A DNA stretch of 56,408 nucleotides from Oscillospiraceae bacterium (GCA_017397835.1 JAFQHV010000021.1:1-56408), one strand, 5' to 3'; positions 1-10,672 are shown, numbered from the stretch's first letter. Made by a program: numbers and translations. The notes: generated by a model from the sequence alone, not told the origin.

Positions 1-2156
<2,156 letters not shown>

Positions 2157-2188
2157 TGCCCCGGCATCCCGCGTGAAACCAAACAGTA

Positions 2189-2224
2189 AAAACCCCGGAC
2201 CACCAAAAGGTGGTCCGGGGTTTT
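2189..2224. terminator. Bidirectional terminator between nifJ and bofA
   Basis: A 16-bp stem (2189-2204 with 2209-2224) and an AAAA loop, with A-tract on the left and T-tract on the right, so it can stop the convergent nifJ and yaaL-bofA transcripts. Confidence 0.9.
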
Positions 2225-2225
2225 G

Positions 2226-2486
2226 TTATACAAGCACCCACTGCATCAGCAGCAGCAGGCCGAAGCCCGGCAGACCCAGCAGGCCCATCACCAGCGCGTT
2301 GACAAGATTGACTCCGGGCAGAAAGGCGGCGAGGGCCGGGACCTGTCCGAGGCAAGCCAAAGCAGCCAGTGACACCGCACTGCGCCCACCCAGCCGGAGC
2401 AGACGACCCAAGGGCCTCCGCAGCAGAAGCAGCAGGATGAGGGCGGCGGCACCGCCGCCCAGCCAAAGAAGCTGCGGGGCGGTCAT
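2226..2486 (-). CDS. bofA: BofA-family pro-sigma-K processing inhibitor
   Basis: Small integral membrane protein of 86 residues. In Bacillus, BofA sits in the outer forespore membrane with SpoIVFA and holds the protease SpoIVFB inactive until engulfment is complete. Here the N-terminal hydrophobic segment (about residues 5-22) is followed by an Arg-rich stretch and a C-terminal half ending in the family signature GVNLVNALVMGLLGLPG and a last hydrophobic helix. The start overlaps the stop of the upstream yaaL-like gene as ATGA, so the two are translationally coupled. The yaaL-bofA order matches Bacillus, which supports both names. Whether sigma-K processing is conserved in this organism cannot be seen. 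Confidence 0.88.
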   Translation of the reverse strand: MTAPQLLWLGGGAAALILLLLLRRPLGRLLRLGGRSAVSLAALACLGQVPALAAFLPGVNLVNALVMGLLGLPGFGLLLLMQWVLV

Positions 2487-2722
2487 GGAGCCGCCTCCAG
2501 TTCCTTGATCCGGCGCAGCAGGTAGCTGTACCGGGACTGCAGGGCGTTGATCTCGTAGACGAAGGACTCTACCAGATCCGGGTCACGGGCGGTATCAAAG
2601 CCAGAATAGGCCTGATTGATCTGCATCCGAGTGGCGGCAAGAGACTCCAGCAATTCCTGCCGCTCGGTGGACTGCGGCCGGGGTCGGCGTCCAAAGGAAA
2701 ATACGCGCTGAGGTTCGGGCAT
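2483..2722 (-). CDS. yaaL: YaaL-like DUF2508 family protein
   Basis: A 79-residue soluble, mostly helical protein with a charged N-terminus (MPEPQRVFSFGRR) and a heptad-like body containing SYLLRRIKELE near the C-terminus. Small size, helical make-up and position directly upstream of bofA match DUF2508/YaaL, whose molecular role is unknown. The start is supported by a GGGAGG ribosome-binding site about 8 bases upstream. It overlaps bofA by 4 bases, so both probably form one sporulation-linked transcript. No catalytic motif is seen. Confidence 0.82.
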   Translation of the reverse strand: MPEPQRVFSFGRRPRPQSTERQELLESLAATRMQINQAYSGFDTARDPDLVESFVYEINALQSRYSYLLRRIKELEAAP

Positions 2723-2808
2723 AGGGTGGCCTCCCTTCCTTGGTGTCGCTGTCAGTATATGCTTATTATGGACAGATATGCCGGCAGATAAACGGGTAAA
2801 AATAAGTA

Positions 2809-2837
2809 TTGACTTTATCGGTTGAAAGTGTTAAAGT
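2809..2837 (+). promoter_or_regulatory. Predicted sigma-A promoter of tyrA
   Basis: TTGACT (2809-2814), 17-base spacer, TAAAGT (2832-2837), about 40 bases before the tyrA start. The -35 is good and the -10 is imperfect. Confidence 0.55.
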
Positions 2838-2876
2838 GTACCGCGAGGAGATTTGGATTTTGGGAGGATGAGAACG

Positions 2877-3737
2877 ATGTCAAAACGTGTCGCTGTTGTG
2901 GGACTGGGGTTGATTGGCGGGTCTATTGCCATGGCCTTGCAGGGATTTGAGGATTACGAGATCGTGGGTGTGGACGTGAGCGAGCCGACCTTGCGCTATG
3001 CGGCGGAGCATCACGTGGCTGACCGGGTGACGGGGGATGCCGGACAGGCGTTGGCGGAGGCGGACGTGGTCTTTCTGTGTCTGCACCCGCAGGGGATCGT
3101 GGATTTTCTGCAGCGGAACCGGGATGGGTTTAAGGCCGGCGCGCTGGTCACGGACGTGTGCGGCGTTAAGACCGCGATTGTGGAGGCGGCCAAGGTACTG
3201 CCGCCCGACGTGGGGTTTATCGGCGGGCATCCCATGGCCGGTACGGAGTTTTCCGGCGTGCAGAACGCGCTGAAACATATGTTCCGCGGTGCCCACTACA
3301 TCATCGTTCCAAATAAGAACAGCCGCCCGGATCAGGTCGCCCTGTTGGAGCGGATGGCCGCTTATATGGGGTGCCGGGACGTGGTCAAAACCACGCCGGA
3401 GCAGCACGATGCCATCATAGCCTACACCAGCCAGATGATGCACGTGATCGCCGTTTCCGTGTGTGACGATCCCAAACTGTTTGAGTTTATGGGGTTCGAG
3501 GGCGACTCCTTCCGGGGGTGCACCCGGGTGGCGGCGCTGGACGTTCCGCTGTGGACCCAGCTGTTTTCTCTCAATGCGCCCCAACTGGATGCGGCACTGG
3601 AGCGGCTGGAACAGAACATCGGTTCCTACCGGCAGGTGCTGCGCTCCGGGGACCGGAGGGCGCTGGCGGAAAAGCTGGAGTGGTCGGCCGACCGCAAGCG
3701 GCAGGTGAACCGCTGGGAACAGGAACATCAGACGTAA
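2877..3737 (+). CDS. tyrA: Prephenate dehydrogenase
   Basis: Converts prephenate to 4-hydroxyphenylpyruvate with NAD(P)+, the committed step to tyrosine. The 286-residue product has an N-terminal Rossmann fold (VAVVGLGLIGGS, residues 5-16), the catalytic-histidine motif GGHPMAGTE, and the helical dimerisation domain with HDAIIAYTSQMMH typical of TyrA. No ACT or chorismate-mutase domain is fused, so it is the monofunctional form. The ATG at 2877 is chosen because GGGAGG lies 9 bases upstream; a TTG at 2853 and an ATG at 2868 are poorly placed. It stands alone, 8.6 kb from the aro operon that carries pheA, so tyrosine and phenylalanine branches can be controlled separately. Confidence 0.94.
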   Translation: MSKRVAVVGLGLIGGSIAMALQGFEDYEIVGVDVSEPTLRYAAEHHVADRVTGDAGQALAEADVVFLCLHPQGIVDFLQRNRDGFKAGALVTDVCGVKTAIVEAAKVLPPDVGFIGGHPMAGTEFSGVQNALKHMFRGAHYIIVPNKNSRPDQVALLERMAAYMGCRDVVKTTPEQHDAIIAYTSQMMHVIAVSVCDDPKLFEFMGFEGDSFRGCTRVAALDVPLWTQLFSLNAPQLDAALERLEQNIGSYRQVLRSGDRRALAEKLEWSADRKRQVNRWEQEHQT

Positions 3738-3776
3738 AAAACGCCGTTCTCTCCGCGGGGAGAGAACGGCGTTTTT
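3737..3776. terminator. Bidirectional terminator between tyrA and azlD
   Basis: An 18-bp perfect stem (3737-3754 / 3759-3776) with A- and T-tracts on its two sides. It overlaps the tyrA stop codon and ends 3 bases before azlD. Confidence 0.92.
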
Positions 3777-3778
3777 GC

Positions 3779-4123
3779 TCATGCAAACACTCCTTGTACC
3801 AAAACCATGTACAGTACCGTTGCGCCGAAGATGGACAGCAGGTCGTTGTGCTTCCAAATATGAAGACCCGCGGCCACCAGACCGGAAACGAGGGCGGGGA
3901 CCCAGCCGGCGGGGGAGGCAAAGCTGACCCCCTTCAGGCAATAGACGATGAGCATGGCAATGATGGCCGGGGGCAGCACGCTGCCCAGATAGAGGATGAT
4001 GCGGGGCGGATGGTCGCCGCGGTCGAACAGCAGGAAGGGCAACGCCCGGGTCAGGAAGGTGACCGCGGCCATGACTAGAATGGACAGAGCGGCCTGACCG
4101 GGAGTGAGGGCGGGCGTGGTCAT
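3779..4123 (-). CDS. azlD: AzlD-family branched-chain amino acid transport subunit
   Basis: A 114-residue membrane protein with about four hydrophobic segments and the AzlD-type N-terminal region TFLTRALPFLLF, plus YLGSVLPPAIIAML. AzlD is the small partner of AzlC in LIV-E type export of branched-chain amino acids and their analogues. Its start overlaps the azlC stop by 4 bases (ATGA), so it is translated with azlC. Length is usual. The exported substrate cannot be deduced from sequence alone. Confidence 0.9.
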   Translation of the reverse strand: MTTPALTPGQAALSILVMAAVTFLTRALPFLLFDRGDHPPRIILYLGSVLPPAIIAMLIVYCLKGVSFASPAGWVPALVSGLVAAGLHIWKHNDLLSIFGATVLYMVLVQGVFA

Positions 4124-4830
4124 GTTGCGTCAGCTCCTTTCGCGGTGGAATGAACGTCCAGCCGGGGACGGGCCAGTACCAGCACCAGTACGATGATGCC
4201 CAAAGCGGGCAGCAGCATATTGTCTGCACCCACCAGCAGAAGACATACGACGGTGGCCACTGCGCCCAGCAGGGCGGGCAGATGCCTGGGGTAGGCACGC
4301 CACTGGCTGACGGCGATGACGATGAACAGAGCGGTCATGGCGAAGTCCACGCCGGTGGTATCAAAGCCCAGCAGTTGACCGGCCAGAGCGCCCAGTACCG
4401 AGCCGATCACCCAGTAGCTGTGGTCCAGCAGGGCGATGGTGAAGTAAAAATCGTGGGGGCCGACATCCTCGGGGGCCTGTGCGCTGCTGAGCAGGGCGTA
4501 GGTCTCGTCGGTCAGGGAGAACATCATATACAGCTTGCGCGGGCCCATGCCGTGGAACTTCTCCAGCAGAGACAGGCCGTAGACCAAGTGGCGGAAATTG
4601 ATGATAAAGGTCAGCAGAGCCACCTGACCCAGACCCGCACCCATAGCCAGCAGGGACACGCCCAGATACTGGCCGGAGCCGGCGTAGATGGTTAGGCTCA
4701 TAAACGCGGCCCATACGGGTCCATAGCCGATGGATTGCAGCATCAGGCCGAAGGCCATGCCGATGGCCAAATAGCCCATCAGCACCGGAACGGTGCAGGG
4801 AAAGGCCGCGGCCAGGGTTTTGCGGTTCAT
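4120..4830 (-). CDS. azlC: AzlC-family branched-chain amino acid permease
   Basis: A 236-residue polytopic membrane protein, the main subunit of the AzlCD (YgaZH-like) exporter. The N-terminal helix FPCTVPVLMGYLAIGMAFG and the segment SGQYLGVSLLAMGAG are family features. Start 4830 is chosen because GAGGTG lies 6 bases upstream and the product then begins MNRKTLAAAF; the frame continues upstream for 64 residues but that part is unlike the family and runs into the thiI leader. It is the first gene of a two-gene unit with azlD. The 130-base gap to divergent thiI must hold both promoters. Confidence 0.92.
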   Translation of the reverse strand: MNRKTLAAAFPCTVPVLMGYLAIGMAFGLMLQSIGYGPVWAAFMSLTIYAGSGQYLGVSLLAMGAGLGQVALLTFIINFRHLVYGLSLLEKFHGMGPRKLYMMFSLTDETYALLSSAQAPEDVGPHDFYFTIALLDHSYWVIGSVLGALAGQLLGFDTTGVDFAMTALFIVIAVSQWRAYPRHLPALLGAVATVVCLLLVGADNMLLPALGIIVLVLVLARPRLDVHSTAKGADAT

Positions 4831-4960
4831 TGGTATCACCTCGATGGCGACCATTCTACTCCTTTTTTCGCCCAAAAGCAAGGGGGTAAGTACTGGACAG
4901 ACGGGGATGGTTCCGATATAATATAAACGACGAAATTTGCTTCGGAAAGGAACCGAATAT

Positions 4961-6130
4961 ATGAATGAAATGATTTTGCTCAAACTGGGCGAGATGGTAC
5001 TCAAGGGGTTGAACCGCCGCACCTTCGAGGATAAGCTTCACGCCAACCTCCACCGCCGCCTGCACCCATACGGCCAGTTCCGGGTCTATACCCGCCAGTC
5101 CACCACCTATGTGGAGCCTAAGGATGATACCTGCGACGTGCGCGGTGCCTTTGAGGCCATCCGTCACGTGTTTGGCATCGTGGGCGTATCTCTGGCCCGC
5201 CCCTGCGAGAAGGACAAGGACGCCATTCTAGCCTGCGCCAAGGAGTTTCTGGACGATAAGCTGCGTGCGGCCCGCACCTTTAAGGTGGAGACCAAGCGGG
5301 CGGACAAGTCCTTTCCCATGAACTCCATTCAGACCAGCCAGTATGTGGGCGGCGAGCTGCATGAGGCATATGATAATCTGGAGGTGGACGTTCATAACCC
5401 CGAACTGACCGTCCACGTGGAGATCCGTGACTACGCCGCCTACGTCCACGCCGATGCCGAACCCGGCGCCGGCGGCCTGCCTGTGGGGGTCAACGGAAGG
5501 GCGGTGTCTTTGCTGTCCGGCGGCATCGACTCCCCGGTGTCCAGCTACATGATCGCAAAGCGCGGCGTGGCGCTGGAGATGGTGCATTTCTTCTCCTATC
5601 CGTATACCTCTCCCGAAGCCAAGGAGAAAGTGCTGGATCTGGCCCGTCAGCTGACCGCCTACTGCGGTCACATGGTGGTCCACGTGGTGCCGTTCACCAA
5701 AATTCAGGAAGAACTGCGCCGCAGCTGCCCTGAGGAGCTGTTCACCATTGTCATGCGCCGGTTTATGATGCGCATTTCCCGTGAGATAGCCAAGCGGTGC
5801 GGCGCCAAGGCGCTGGTCACCGGCGAGTGTCTGGGTCAGGTGGCCAGCCAGACCATGGAGGCTCTGGCCTGCACCGGCGCGGTGGTCCCCGACCTGCCCG
5901 TGCTGCGCCCCTGTATCGGCATGGATAAGGAGGAAATCGTGCAAATCTCCCGCAGGATCGGGACCTACGACACCTCGATTTTGCCCTACGAGGACTGCTG
6001 CACCGTCTTTACCCCCCGGCATCCCCGCCTGCGCCCCACCCTGAGCGAGGTGGAGTACGCCGAACAGGATTTGGATATTCAGGCACTGGTGGACGAGGCC
6101 ATTGAGGGCATCGAACGAGTACAGGTGTAA
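4961..6130 (+). CDS. thiI: tRNA 4-thiouridine / thiamine sulfurtransferase ThiI
   Basis: ATP-dependent enzyme that activates U8 of tRNA for thiolation and can contribute sulfur to thiamine thiazole synthesis. The 389 residues comprise a ferredoxin-like and THUMP region (about 1-165), then an adenylating PP-loop domain with SGGIDSP at 186-192. No C-terminal rhodanese domain is present, as in Bacillus and most Firmicutes, so sulfur would come directly from a cysteine desulfurase partner not seen here. The start at 4961 has GGAAAGGA about 9 bases upstream. It is the first gene of thiI-HAD-cinA, with a 4-base gap to the next gene. Confidence 0.95.
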   Translation: MNEMILLKLGEMVLKGLNRRTFEDKLHANLHRRLHPYGQFRVYTRQSTTYVEPKDDTCDVRGAFEAIRHVFGIVGVSLARPCEKDKDAILACAKEFLDDKLRAARTFKVETKRADKSFPMNSIQTSQYVGGELHEAYDNLEVDVHNPELTVHVEIRDYAAYVHADAEPGAGGLPVGVNGRAVSLLSGGIDSPVSSYMIAKRGVALEMVHFFSYPYTSPEAKEKVLDLARQLTAYCGHMVVHVVPFTKIQEELRRSCPEELFTIVMRRFMMRISREIAKRCGAKALVTGECLGQVASQTMEALACTGAVVPDLPVLRPCIGMDKEEIVQISRRIGTYDTSILPYEDCCTVFTPRHPRLRPTLSEVEYAEQDLDIQALVDEAIEGIERVQV

Positions 6131-6134
6131 GCGT

Positions 6135-6827
6135 ATGATAAAGGTCGTTTTGTGGGATATTGACGGCACGCTGCTGTCCTTCAAACTGGCGGAGCGGGCG
6201 GCCATCGGCGCCTGCTTTGCAAAATTCGGACTGGGCGCGCTGACCGACGGGATGCTGGCCGACTACTCCGCCATCAATGCCCGGTACTGGAAGCGGCTGG
6301 AGCTGGGTGAGCTGACCAAGCAGCAGGTGTTGCGGGGTCGGTTTGAAGAGTTTTTTGCTGCCTACGGCCTTGACACCTCCTGCGTGGACGATTTCAATGC
6401 CGAGTATCAGGTGCGGCTGGGCGAGACGGTGGTCTTTAACGACAACGGGAAAGAGCTGGTGGAGCGCTTGCGGGGCAAAGTTCTGCAGTACGCCGTCACA
6501 AACGGGACCCTGGTGGCCCAACGGGGCAAGCTGAAAAACTCCGGCCTTGACCGGCTGCTGGATGGGGTGTTTATCTCCGATGTGATCGGCATTGAAAAAC
6601 CGGGGAAGGGATTTTTTGACGCGGTTTTTGCGGAAATCGGACCGTTCGCCCCCGACGAAGTGCTGATCGTGGGCGACTCCCTGACCAGCGACATCCGGGG
6701 CGGCAACAACGCCGGCATCCTGTGCTGCTGGTACAACCCCAAGGGGGAGCCGGTGCCGGATGGGTTCCGGGTGGACTACGATATCCGCAGCTTGAAGGAA
6801 ATTCCTGCTATTTTAGGTTTGGAGTGA
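6135..6827 (+). CDS. HAD-superfamily hydrolase (phosphatase, YjjG-like)
   Basis: A 230-residue HAD hydrolase. Motif I is DIDGTLL at residues 8-14, with two Asp for the phospho-intermediate and acid/base; motif II is the T of AVTNGTL; motif III is the Lys of GIEKPG; motif IV is GDSLTSDIRGG. The helical cap lies between motifs I and II (subfamily IA). The overall shape resembles pyrimidine 5'-nucleotidase YjjG, but HAD substrates cannot be read from sequence. Start 6135 follows the thiI stop by 4 bases, so it is coupled to thiI; cinA follows 4 bases after its stop. A house-cleaning role on nucleotides would suit the cinA neighbour but is inference. Confidence 0.88.
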   Translation: MIKVVLWDIDGTLLSFKLAERAAIGACFAKFGLGALTDGMLADYSAINARYWKRLELGELTKQQVLRGRFEEFFAAYGLDTSCVDDFNAEYQVRLGETVVFNDNGKELVERLRGKVLQYAVTNGTLVAQRGKLKNSGLDRLLDGVFISDVIGIEKPGKGFFDAVFAEIGPFAPDEVLIVGDSLTSDIRGGNNAGILCCWYNPKGEPVPDGFRVDYDIRSLKEIPAILGLE

Positions 6828-6831
6828 TGGT

Positions 6832-8091
6832 ATGTCGCATACGGTGGAAATTTTGTCCGTGGGGACGGAGCTGCTGCTGGGCAGCATTGCCAACACGGAT
6901 GCACAGATGCTGTCCCGGGGGCTGAGTGAGCTGGGACTGAACGTCTACTGGCACACGGTGGTGGGGGATAACCCGGGTCGGGCCAGGCAGGCGGTGGAAC
7001 TGGCCCGCAGCCGGGCGGATATCATCATCACCACCGGTGGACTTGGCCCTACCTGCGACGATTTGACCAAGAACGTGCTGGCCGAGGCGTTTGGCAAGAA
7101 GTTGGTGTTCCACGGGCCGTCGGCAGAGCGCATTCGGACCTATTTCGCCCGCACCGGACGGGAAATGCCGGAGAGCAACCTGCAGCAGGCCATGCTGCCC
7201 GAAGGCTGCGTGGTGCTGGAAAACGACTGGGGGACCGCGCCCGGCTGTGCCTTCGCGGTGGATGGGGTCCACGTCATTATGCTGCCCGGCCCGCCCAGCG
7301 AGTGCACCCCCATGTTCCGCTACCGGGCGGTGCCCTATCTGCAGAGCCTGTCCGAGGGGGTCATTGCCTCCCACACCCTGAAGCTGTTCGGCATTGGGGA
7401 GTCGGCTATGGAGGCGGTGCTGCGCGAGCAGATGAACACCATGACCAACCCCACCCTGGCCCCCTACGCCAAGGAGGGGGAGTGCGAACTGCGGGTCACC
7501 GCCAAGGCGGACACCGATGCGCAGGCGCAGGAACTTCTGCTGCCCACAGTGGAGCAAATCAAAGCGCTGTTCGGCAACAAGGTCTACGGCGTGGACGTGG
7601 CGAGCCTGGAGCAGGTGGTGCAGAGCCGGTTGGAGGAAAAGGGAATGACCGTCGGCACGGCGGAGAGCATTACCGGCGGCCTGATGGCCAAGCGGCTGAC
7701 CGACCTGCCCGGTGTGTCCCGGGTGTTCCGGGGCGGTGTGGTGGCCTATACCAACGAAGTCAAGCGCGATGTGCTTGGGGTAGGGCGGGAGCTGCTGGAC
7801 GAATACGGCGCGGTGTCCGCCCCTGTGGCCCGGGCCATGGCGGAGGGTGCCCGGCGGCTGCTGGGCTGTGACATCGCCCTTGCCAGCACCGGCGTGGCCG
7901 GTCCGGACCGGGACGACCGGGGCAACGAGGTGGGCACGGCGTTCGTAGCCATTGCCACTCCGGAGGGCAGCTATGTGCGGCCCCTGCAGTTGGGCAGCCG
8001 GCCGATGCGGGAGCGGCTGCGCACCCAAACTGCCCACCACGCCTTTGATTTGGCCCGGCGGTATTTGAGCGGCCTGCCCTATGAAGGATGA
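6832..8091 (+). CDS. cinA: CinA-family protein (competence/damage-inducible protein A; NMN deamidase)
   Basis: A 419-residue two-domain protein. The N-terminal CinA/MoCF-like domain contains ILSVGTELLLGS (about residues 6-17) and TTGGLGPTCDDLT (about 64-76). The C-terminal nicotinamide-nucleotide amidohydrolase domain starts near residue 265 with TVGTAESITGG and carries ASTGVAGPD. Known activities of the family are deamidation of NMN to NaMN and hydrolysis of ADP-ribose. Full length. The start is 4 bases after the HAD stop, so this is the third gene of the thiI unit. It is followed at once by a strong terminator. Confidence 0.95.
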   Translation: MSHTVEILSVGTELLLGSIANTDAQMLSRGLSELGLNVYWHTVVGDNPGRARQAVELARSRADIIITTGGLGPTCDDLTKNVLAEAFGKKLVFHGPSAERIRTYFARTGREMPESNLQQAMLPEGCVVLENDWGTAPGCAFAVDGVHVIMLPGPPSECTPMFRYRAVPYLQSLSEGVIASHTLKLFGIGESAMEAVLREQMNTMTNPTLAPYAKEGECELRVTAKADTDAQAQELLLPTVEQIKALFGNKVYGVDVASLEQVVQSRLEEKGMTVGTAESITGGLMAKRLTDLPGVSRVFRGGVVAYTNEVKRDVLGVGRELLDEYGAVSAPVARAMAEGARRLLGCDIALASTGVAGPDRDDRGNEVGTAFVAIATPEGSYVRPLQLGSRPMRERLRTQTAHHAFDLARRYLSGLPYEG

Positions 8092-8126
8092 AAAACGGCT
8101 GTCACCCAATGGTGACAGCCGTTTTT
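8091..8126. terminator. Bidirectional terminator between cinA and the thiamine transporter operon
   Basis: A 16-bp perfect stem (8091-8106 / 8111-8126), loop CAAT, flanked by A5 and T5. It serves convergent cinA and thiZ. Confidence 0.92.
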
Positions 8127-8134
8127 GCGTTTTG

Positions 8135-8869
8135 TTACAGCAGGGACAGAATTTGTTTTTTGCACGCGAGAAATCCCTGGGAAAGTTTGAAGTCGTCCGG
8201 GCGGGGACGGGGATAAGGGACGGAGATTTGGTGGGTGATGCGCCCGGGGGTGCCGGACAGCAGACAGATGCGGTCGGAGAGCAGGATGGCCTCGTCCACG
8301 TCGTGGGTGATAAACAGGGTGGACACGGGCATGCGGTCCATCACATCCAGATACCAGCGGTGCATGGCGGACTTGGTCAGGGCATCCAAAGCGGAGAACG
8401 GCTCATCCAGCAGCACGACCTTGCGGGAAAACAGATACGTGCGCAGCAGGGCGGCCCGCTGGCGCATCCCGCCGGACAGCTGAGTGGGGTAGAGCCGCTG
8501 GGTACCGTCCAGACCGAACGCATCGAACAGGCTGTGCGCAGTTTTCAATGCCTCGCTGCGGGGGATGCCCTGCAGCAGCAGGGGGAGGATCACATTGTCC
8601 TGAACGGTGCGATAGGGCAGCAGCAGGTCTTTTTGCAGCATGTAGCTCACATGCCCCGGACAGCCGGTCACATCATGCCCGTCCAGCAGGACCTGACCGC
8701 TGTCCGGCGTGAGCAGACCGGAGATGATGTTGAACAGGGTGCTTTTGCCGCCGCCGCTGACACCCAGCAGACAGACCAGCTCACCCTGGTTCAAAGTCAA
8801 ATCGATCCGGTCAAGAATGGGGCGCCCGTCAAAGGACTTGCTTACCCCGCGTACTTCCAAAATGCCCAT
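8135..8869 (-). CDS. thiZ: ABC transporter ATP-binding protein of a thiamine-precursor importer
   Basis: A 244-residue ATPase that drives the ThiXYZ-type importer. Walker A is GVSGGGKST (about residues 36-44), the signature is LSGGMRQRAALLR, Walker B is VVLLDEPFSALD and the switch His is in FITHDVDEA. Sequence style is that of the nitrate/sulfonate/taurine (SsuB/TauB) group, to which ThiZ belongs. The start overlaps the stop of the SBP gene by one base (TGATG). The TPP riboswitch at the head of the operon and the THI5-like SBP make a pyrimidine precursor of thiamine the likely cargo rather than taurine or sulfonate. Confidence 0.86.
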   Translation of the reverse strand: MGILEVRGVSKSFDGRPILDRIDLTLNQGELVCLLGVSGGGKSTLFNIISGLLTPDSGQVLLDGHDVTGCPGHVSYMLQKDLLLPYRTVQDNVILPLLLQGIPRSEALKTAHSLFDAFGLDGTQRLYPTQLSGGMRQRAALLRTYLFSRKVVLLDEPFSALDALTKSAMHRWYLDVMDRMPVSTLFITHDVDEAILLSDRICLLSGTPGRITHQISVPYPRPRPDDFKLSQGFLACKKQILSLL

Positions 8870-9879
8870 CAGTCAGGCAAAAAGTTGTTGGTGAAGCCGG
8901 CGTTGGGGGCCAAACCCTCGGCCAGTTCATTGTCATTCAACCACTGGAAGAAGGCGGCCCAGCGATCGGGATCAAACTCGCCCCAGCGGGGAGCATCGGC
9001 AGTATACTGGTCGGCCAGATACTGCTGGCTGGCGTAGACCAGCGCCTCGTTGGCCCGCAGTTCGGGTGCGGCTTCCATCAGAATGTCGGCGGCCTCAGCG
9101 GGGTTCTCCGCGGCGAACTCATAGCCCTGGGCAAGGGCCTGCAGGAAGGCCCGGGCCGTTTCGGGCTTTTCGGCCAGGAAGTCGTTGCCGGCGATGATGA
9201 CGGGGGTGTAGAAATCAAAGACGGGGTCGATGTCCGCAAAGGCGAAGTAATCCGTTTCCAATCCGGCGGTCTGACAGGCGATACCCGCCCAGGCGTAGAA
9301 GATCCAGATGGCATCTACGGATTTGCTCTCCAGAGCAGACACCTCATCGGTGACGGTGGAGGGGATCAGTTCCACGGCATCAAAGTCACCACCGTCGGCG
9401 GCCATAACGTGGGCGATGGTGGCCTTCTCCACGGGCAGGTCCCAGGTGGCGTATTTGTGGCCGGCAAGACCGGCGGGGGTGTCCATGCCCTCACCCGCCC
9501 GGGAGATGATGCCGGAGGTGTTGTGCTGGATCACAGCCGCCACCGCCGTAACAGGCAGCGGGGTGTCGCCGCTGAGGGCCGGGGCCAGAGAGTCCTGGAA
9601 GGATACACCGAACTGTGCCTTGCCGGAGGCTACCAGCACCTCGGCTCCGTCGGCAGGGGGCTGGACCACCTCCACGTCCAGACCGGCCTGCTCAAACCAA
9701 CCCTTGGACAGGGCCACATACAGACCGGTGTGGTTGGTGTTGGGGGTCCAGTCCAAGACGAATGTGACTTTTTCAAGGTCCTGCTTATCGTTTGTAGAAA
9801 CGAAGGGGACACAGGCGCAGAGGGACAGGGCAAGAGCGCCGGCCAGCAGCGCGGCAGCCCAGCGAAATCTGTGTTTCAT
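8869..9879 (-). CDS. thiY: NMT1/THI5-like substrate-binding lipoprotein (thiamine pyrimidine precursor)
   Basis: A 336-residue extracellular lipoprotein. The N-terminal signal ends in a lipobox LSLCAC (about residues 17-22), so Cys is lipidated after cleavage. The mature part opens with VTFVLDWTPNTNHTGLYVA, the hallmark of THI5/NMT1-like proteins, including ThiY, which binds formyl-aminopyrimidine (an HMP precursor). Start 9879 is chosen for the AAGGAG 9 bases upstream; an upstream ATG at 9912 would overlap thiX. It lies third in the minus-strand operon (thiamine-binding protein, thiX, thiY, thiZ) under a TPP riboswitch. The exact ligand, FAMP versus HMP, is not decided by sequence. Confidence 0.88.
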   Translation of the reverse strand: MKHRFRWAAALLAGALALSLCACVPFVSTNDKQDLEKVTFVLDWTPNTNHTGLYVALSKGWFEQAGLDVEVVQPPADGAEVLVASGKAQFGVSFQDSLAPALSGDTPLPVTAVAAVIQHNTSGIISRAGEGMDTPAGLAGHKYATWDLPVEKATIAHVMAADGGDFDAVELIPSTVTDEVSALESKSVDAIWIFYAWAGIACQTAGLETDYFAFADIDPVFDFYTPVIIAGNDFLAEKPETARAFLQALAQGYEFAAENPAEAADILMEAAPELRANEALVYASQQYLADQYTADAPRWGEFDPDRWAAFFQWLNDNELAEGLAPNAGFTNNFLPD

Positions 9880-9892
9880 AAATAAAACTCCT

Positions 9893-10672
9893 TTATTGTT
9901 CTTTGTTTTCATGGACCCGCTGCCAAGGCATACACAGCCGGCGAGCCAGGTCTACCAGCGCCATCAGACCAAGGGAAACGGCGCTGATAAGGAAGATGAC
10001 GGCAAACATTTTGTCAAAGGCAAAGGCCTTTTTCACCCGGGTCATGTAGACACCCAGACCGCCGAAGCCGCCCAACCACTCACTGATCACGGCGCCCACC
10101 ACGCAGTAGGCCGCGGCGATGCGCAGACCAGAGAAAAACTGACTCAGCGCACCGGGGAACTTGATGTATCGGAATATCTGCCATTTTCCGGCACCCATGG
10201 AGCGCAGCAAATTCACCGCGTCCGGGTCTGCGGCGGCAAATCCGTCCAGCAGGCCCACGGTCACGGGGAAAAAGGTGGTGATGACGATCAGAATGATTTT
10301 GGGAGTCAGACCATAACCGAACCAAAGTACCAGCAGGGGCGCAATGGCCACGGTGGGAACGGTCTGGGTCAGCACCAAAATGGGGTAGATCGCCCGGCGC
10401 AGTACAGGGACGGAATCCATGACCGTGGCAAACACAAGACCCAGAAGCACGCCCAGACCAAGACCGATAAAGGCCTCTTTCAGGGTAATGAGTGCGTTCT
10501 CCCACAACAGGACCCGCTCGAACCAAAAGGCTCGCAGCACGTCCGCGGGAGAAGGGAGCATATAGGCGGGGACCAGCCCCAAACTGCACACCAGCTGCCA
10601 CAGCAGGACAAAGCCGGCTCCGGCAATAAGGGCGGGCAGTTTATTGGTGATGCTTGGTAACTTTTTTGTCAA
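9893..10672 (-). CDS. thiX: ABC transporter permease of a thiamine-precursor importer (TTG start)
   Basis: A 259-residue inner-membrane permease of the SsuC/TauC/ThiX group with about six hydrophobic segments and the EAA loop, seen as NLLRSMGAGKWQIFRYI, which docks onto ThiZ. The start is TTG at 10672: a strong GGGGGAGGT sits 8 bases upstream and no ATG or GTG is nearby. This start lies inside the 3' end of the thiamine-binding protein gene, giving a 32-base overlap in another frame and suggesting translational coupling. Next to thiY and thiZ it completes the importer. Confidence 0.86.
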   Translation of the reverse strand: MTKKLPSITNKLPALIAGAGFVLLWQLVCSLGLVPAYMLPSPADVLRAFWFERVLLWENALITLKEAFIGLGLGVLLGLVFATVMDSVPVLRRAIYPILVLTQTVPTVAIAPLLVLWFGYGLTPKIILIVITTFFPVTVGLLDGFAAADPDAVNLLRSMGAGKWQIFRYIKFPGALSQFFSGLRIAAAYCVVGAVISEWLGGFGGLGVYMTRVKKAFAFDKMFAVIFLISAVSLGLMALVDLARRLCMPWQRVHENKEQ

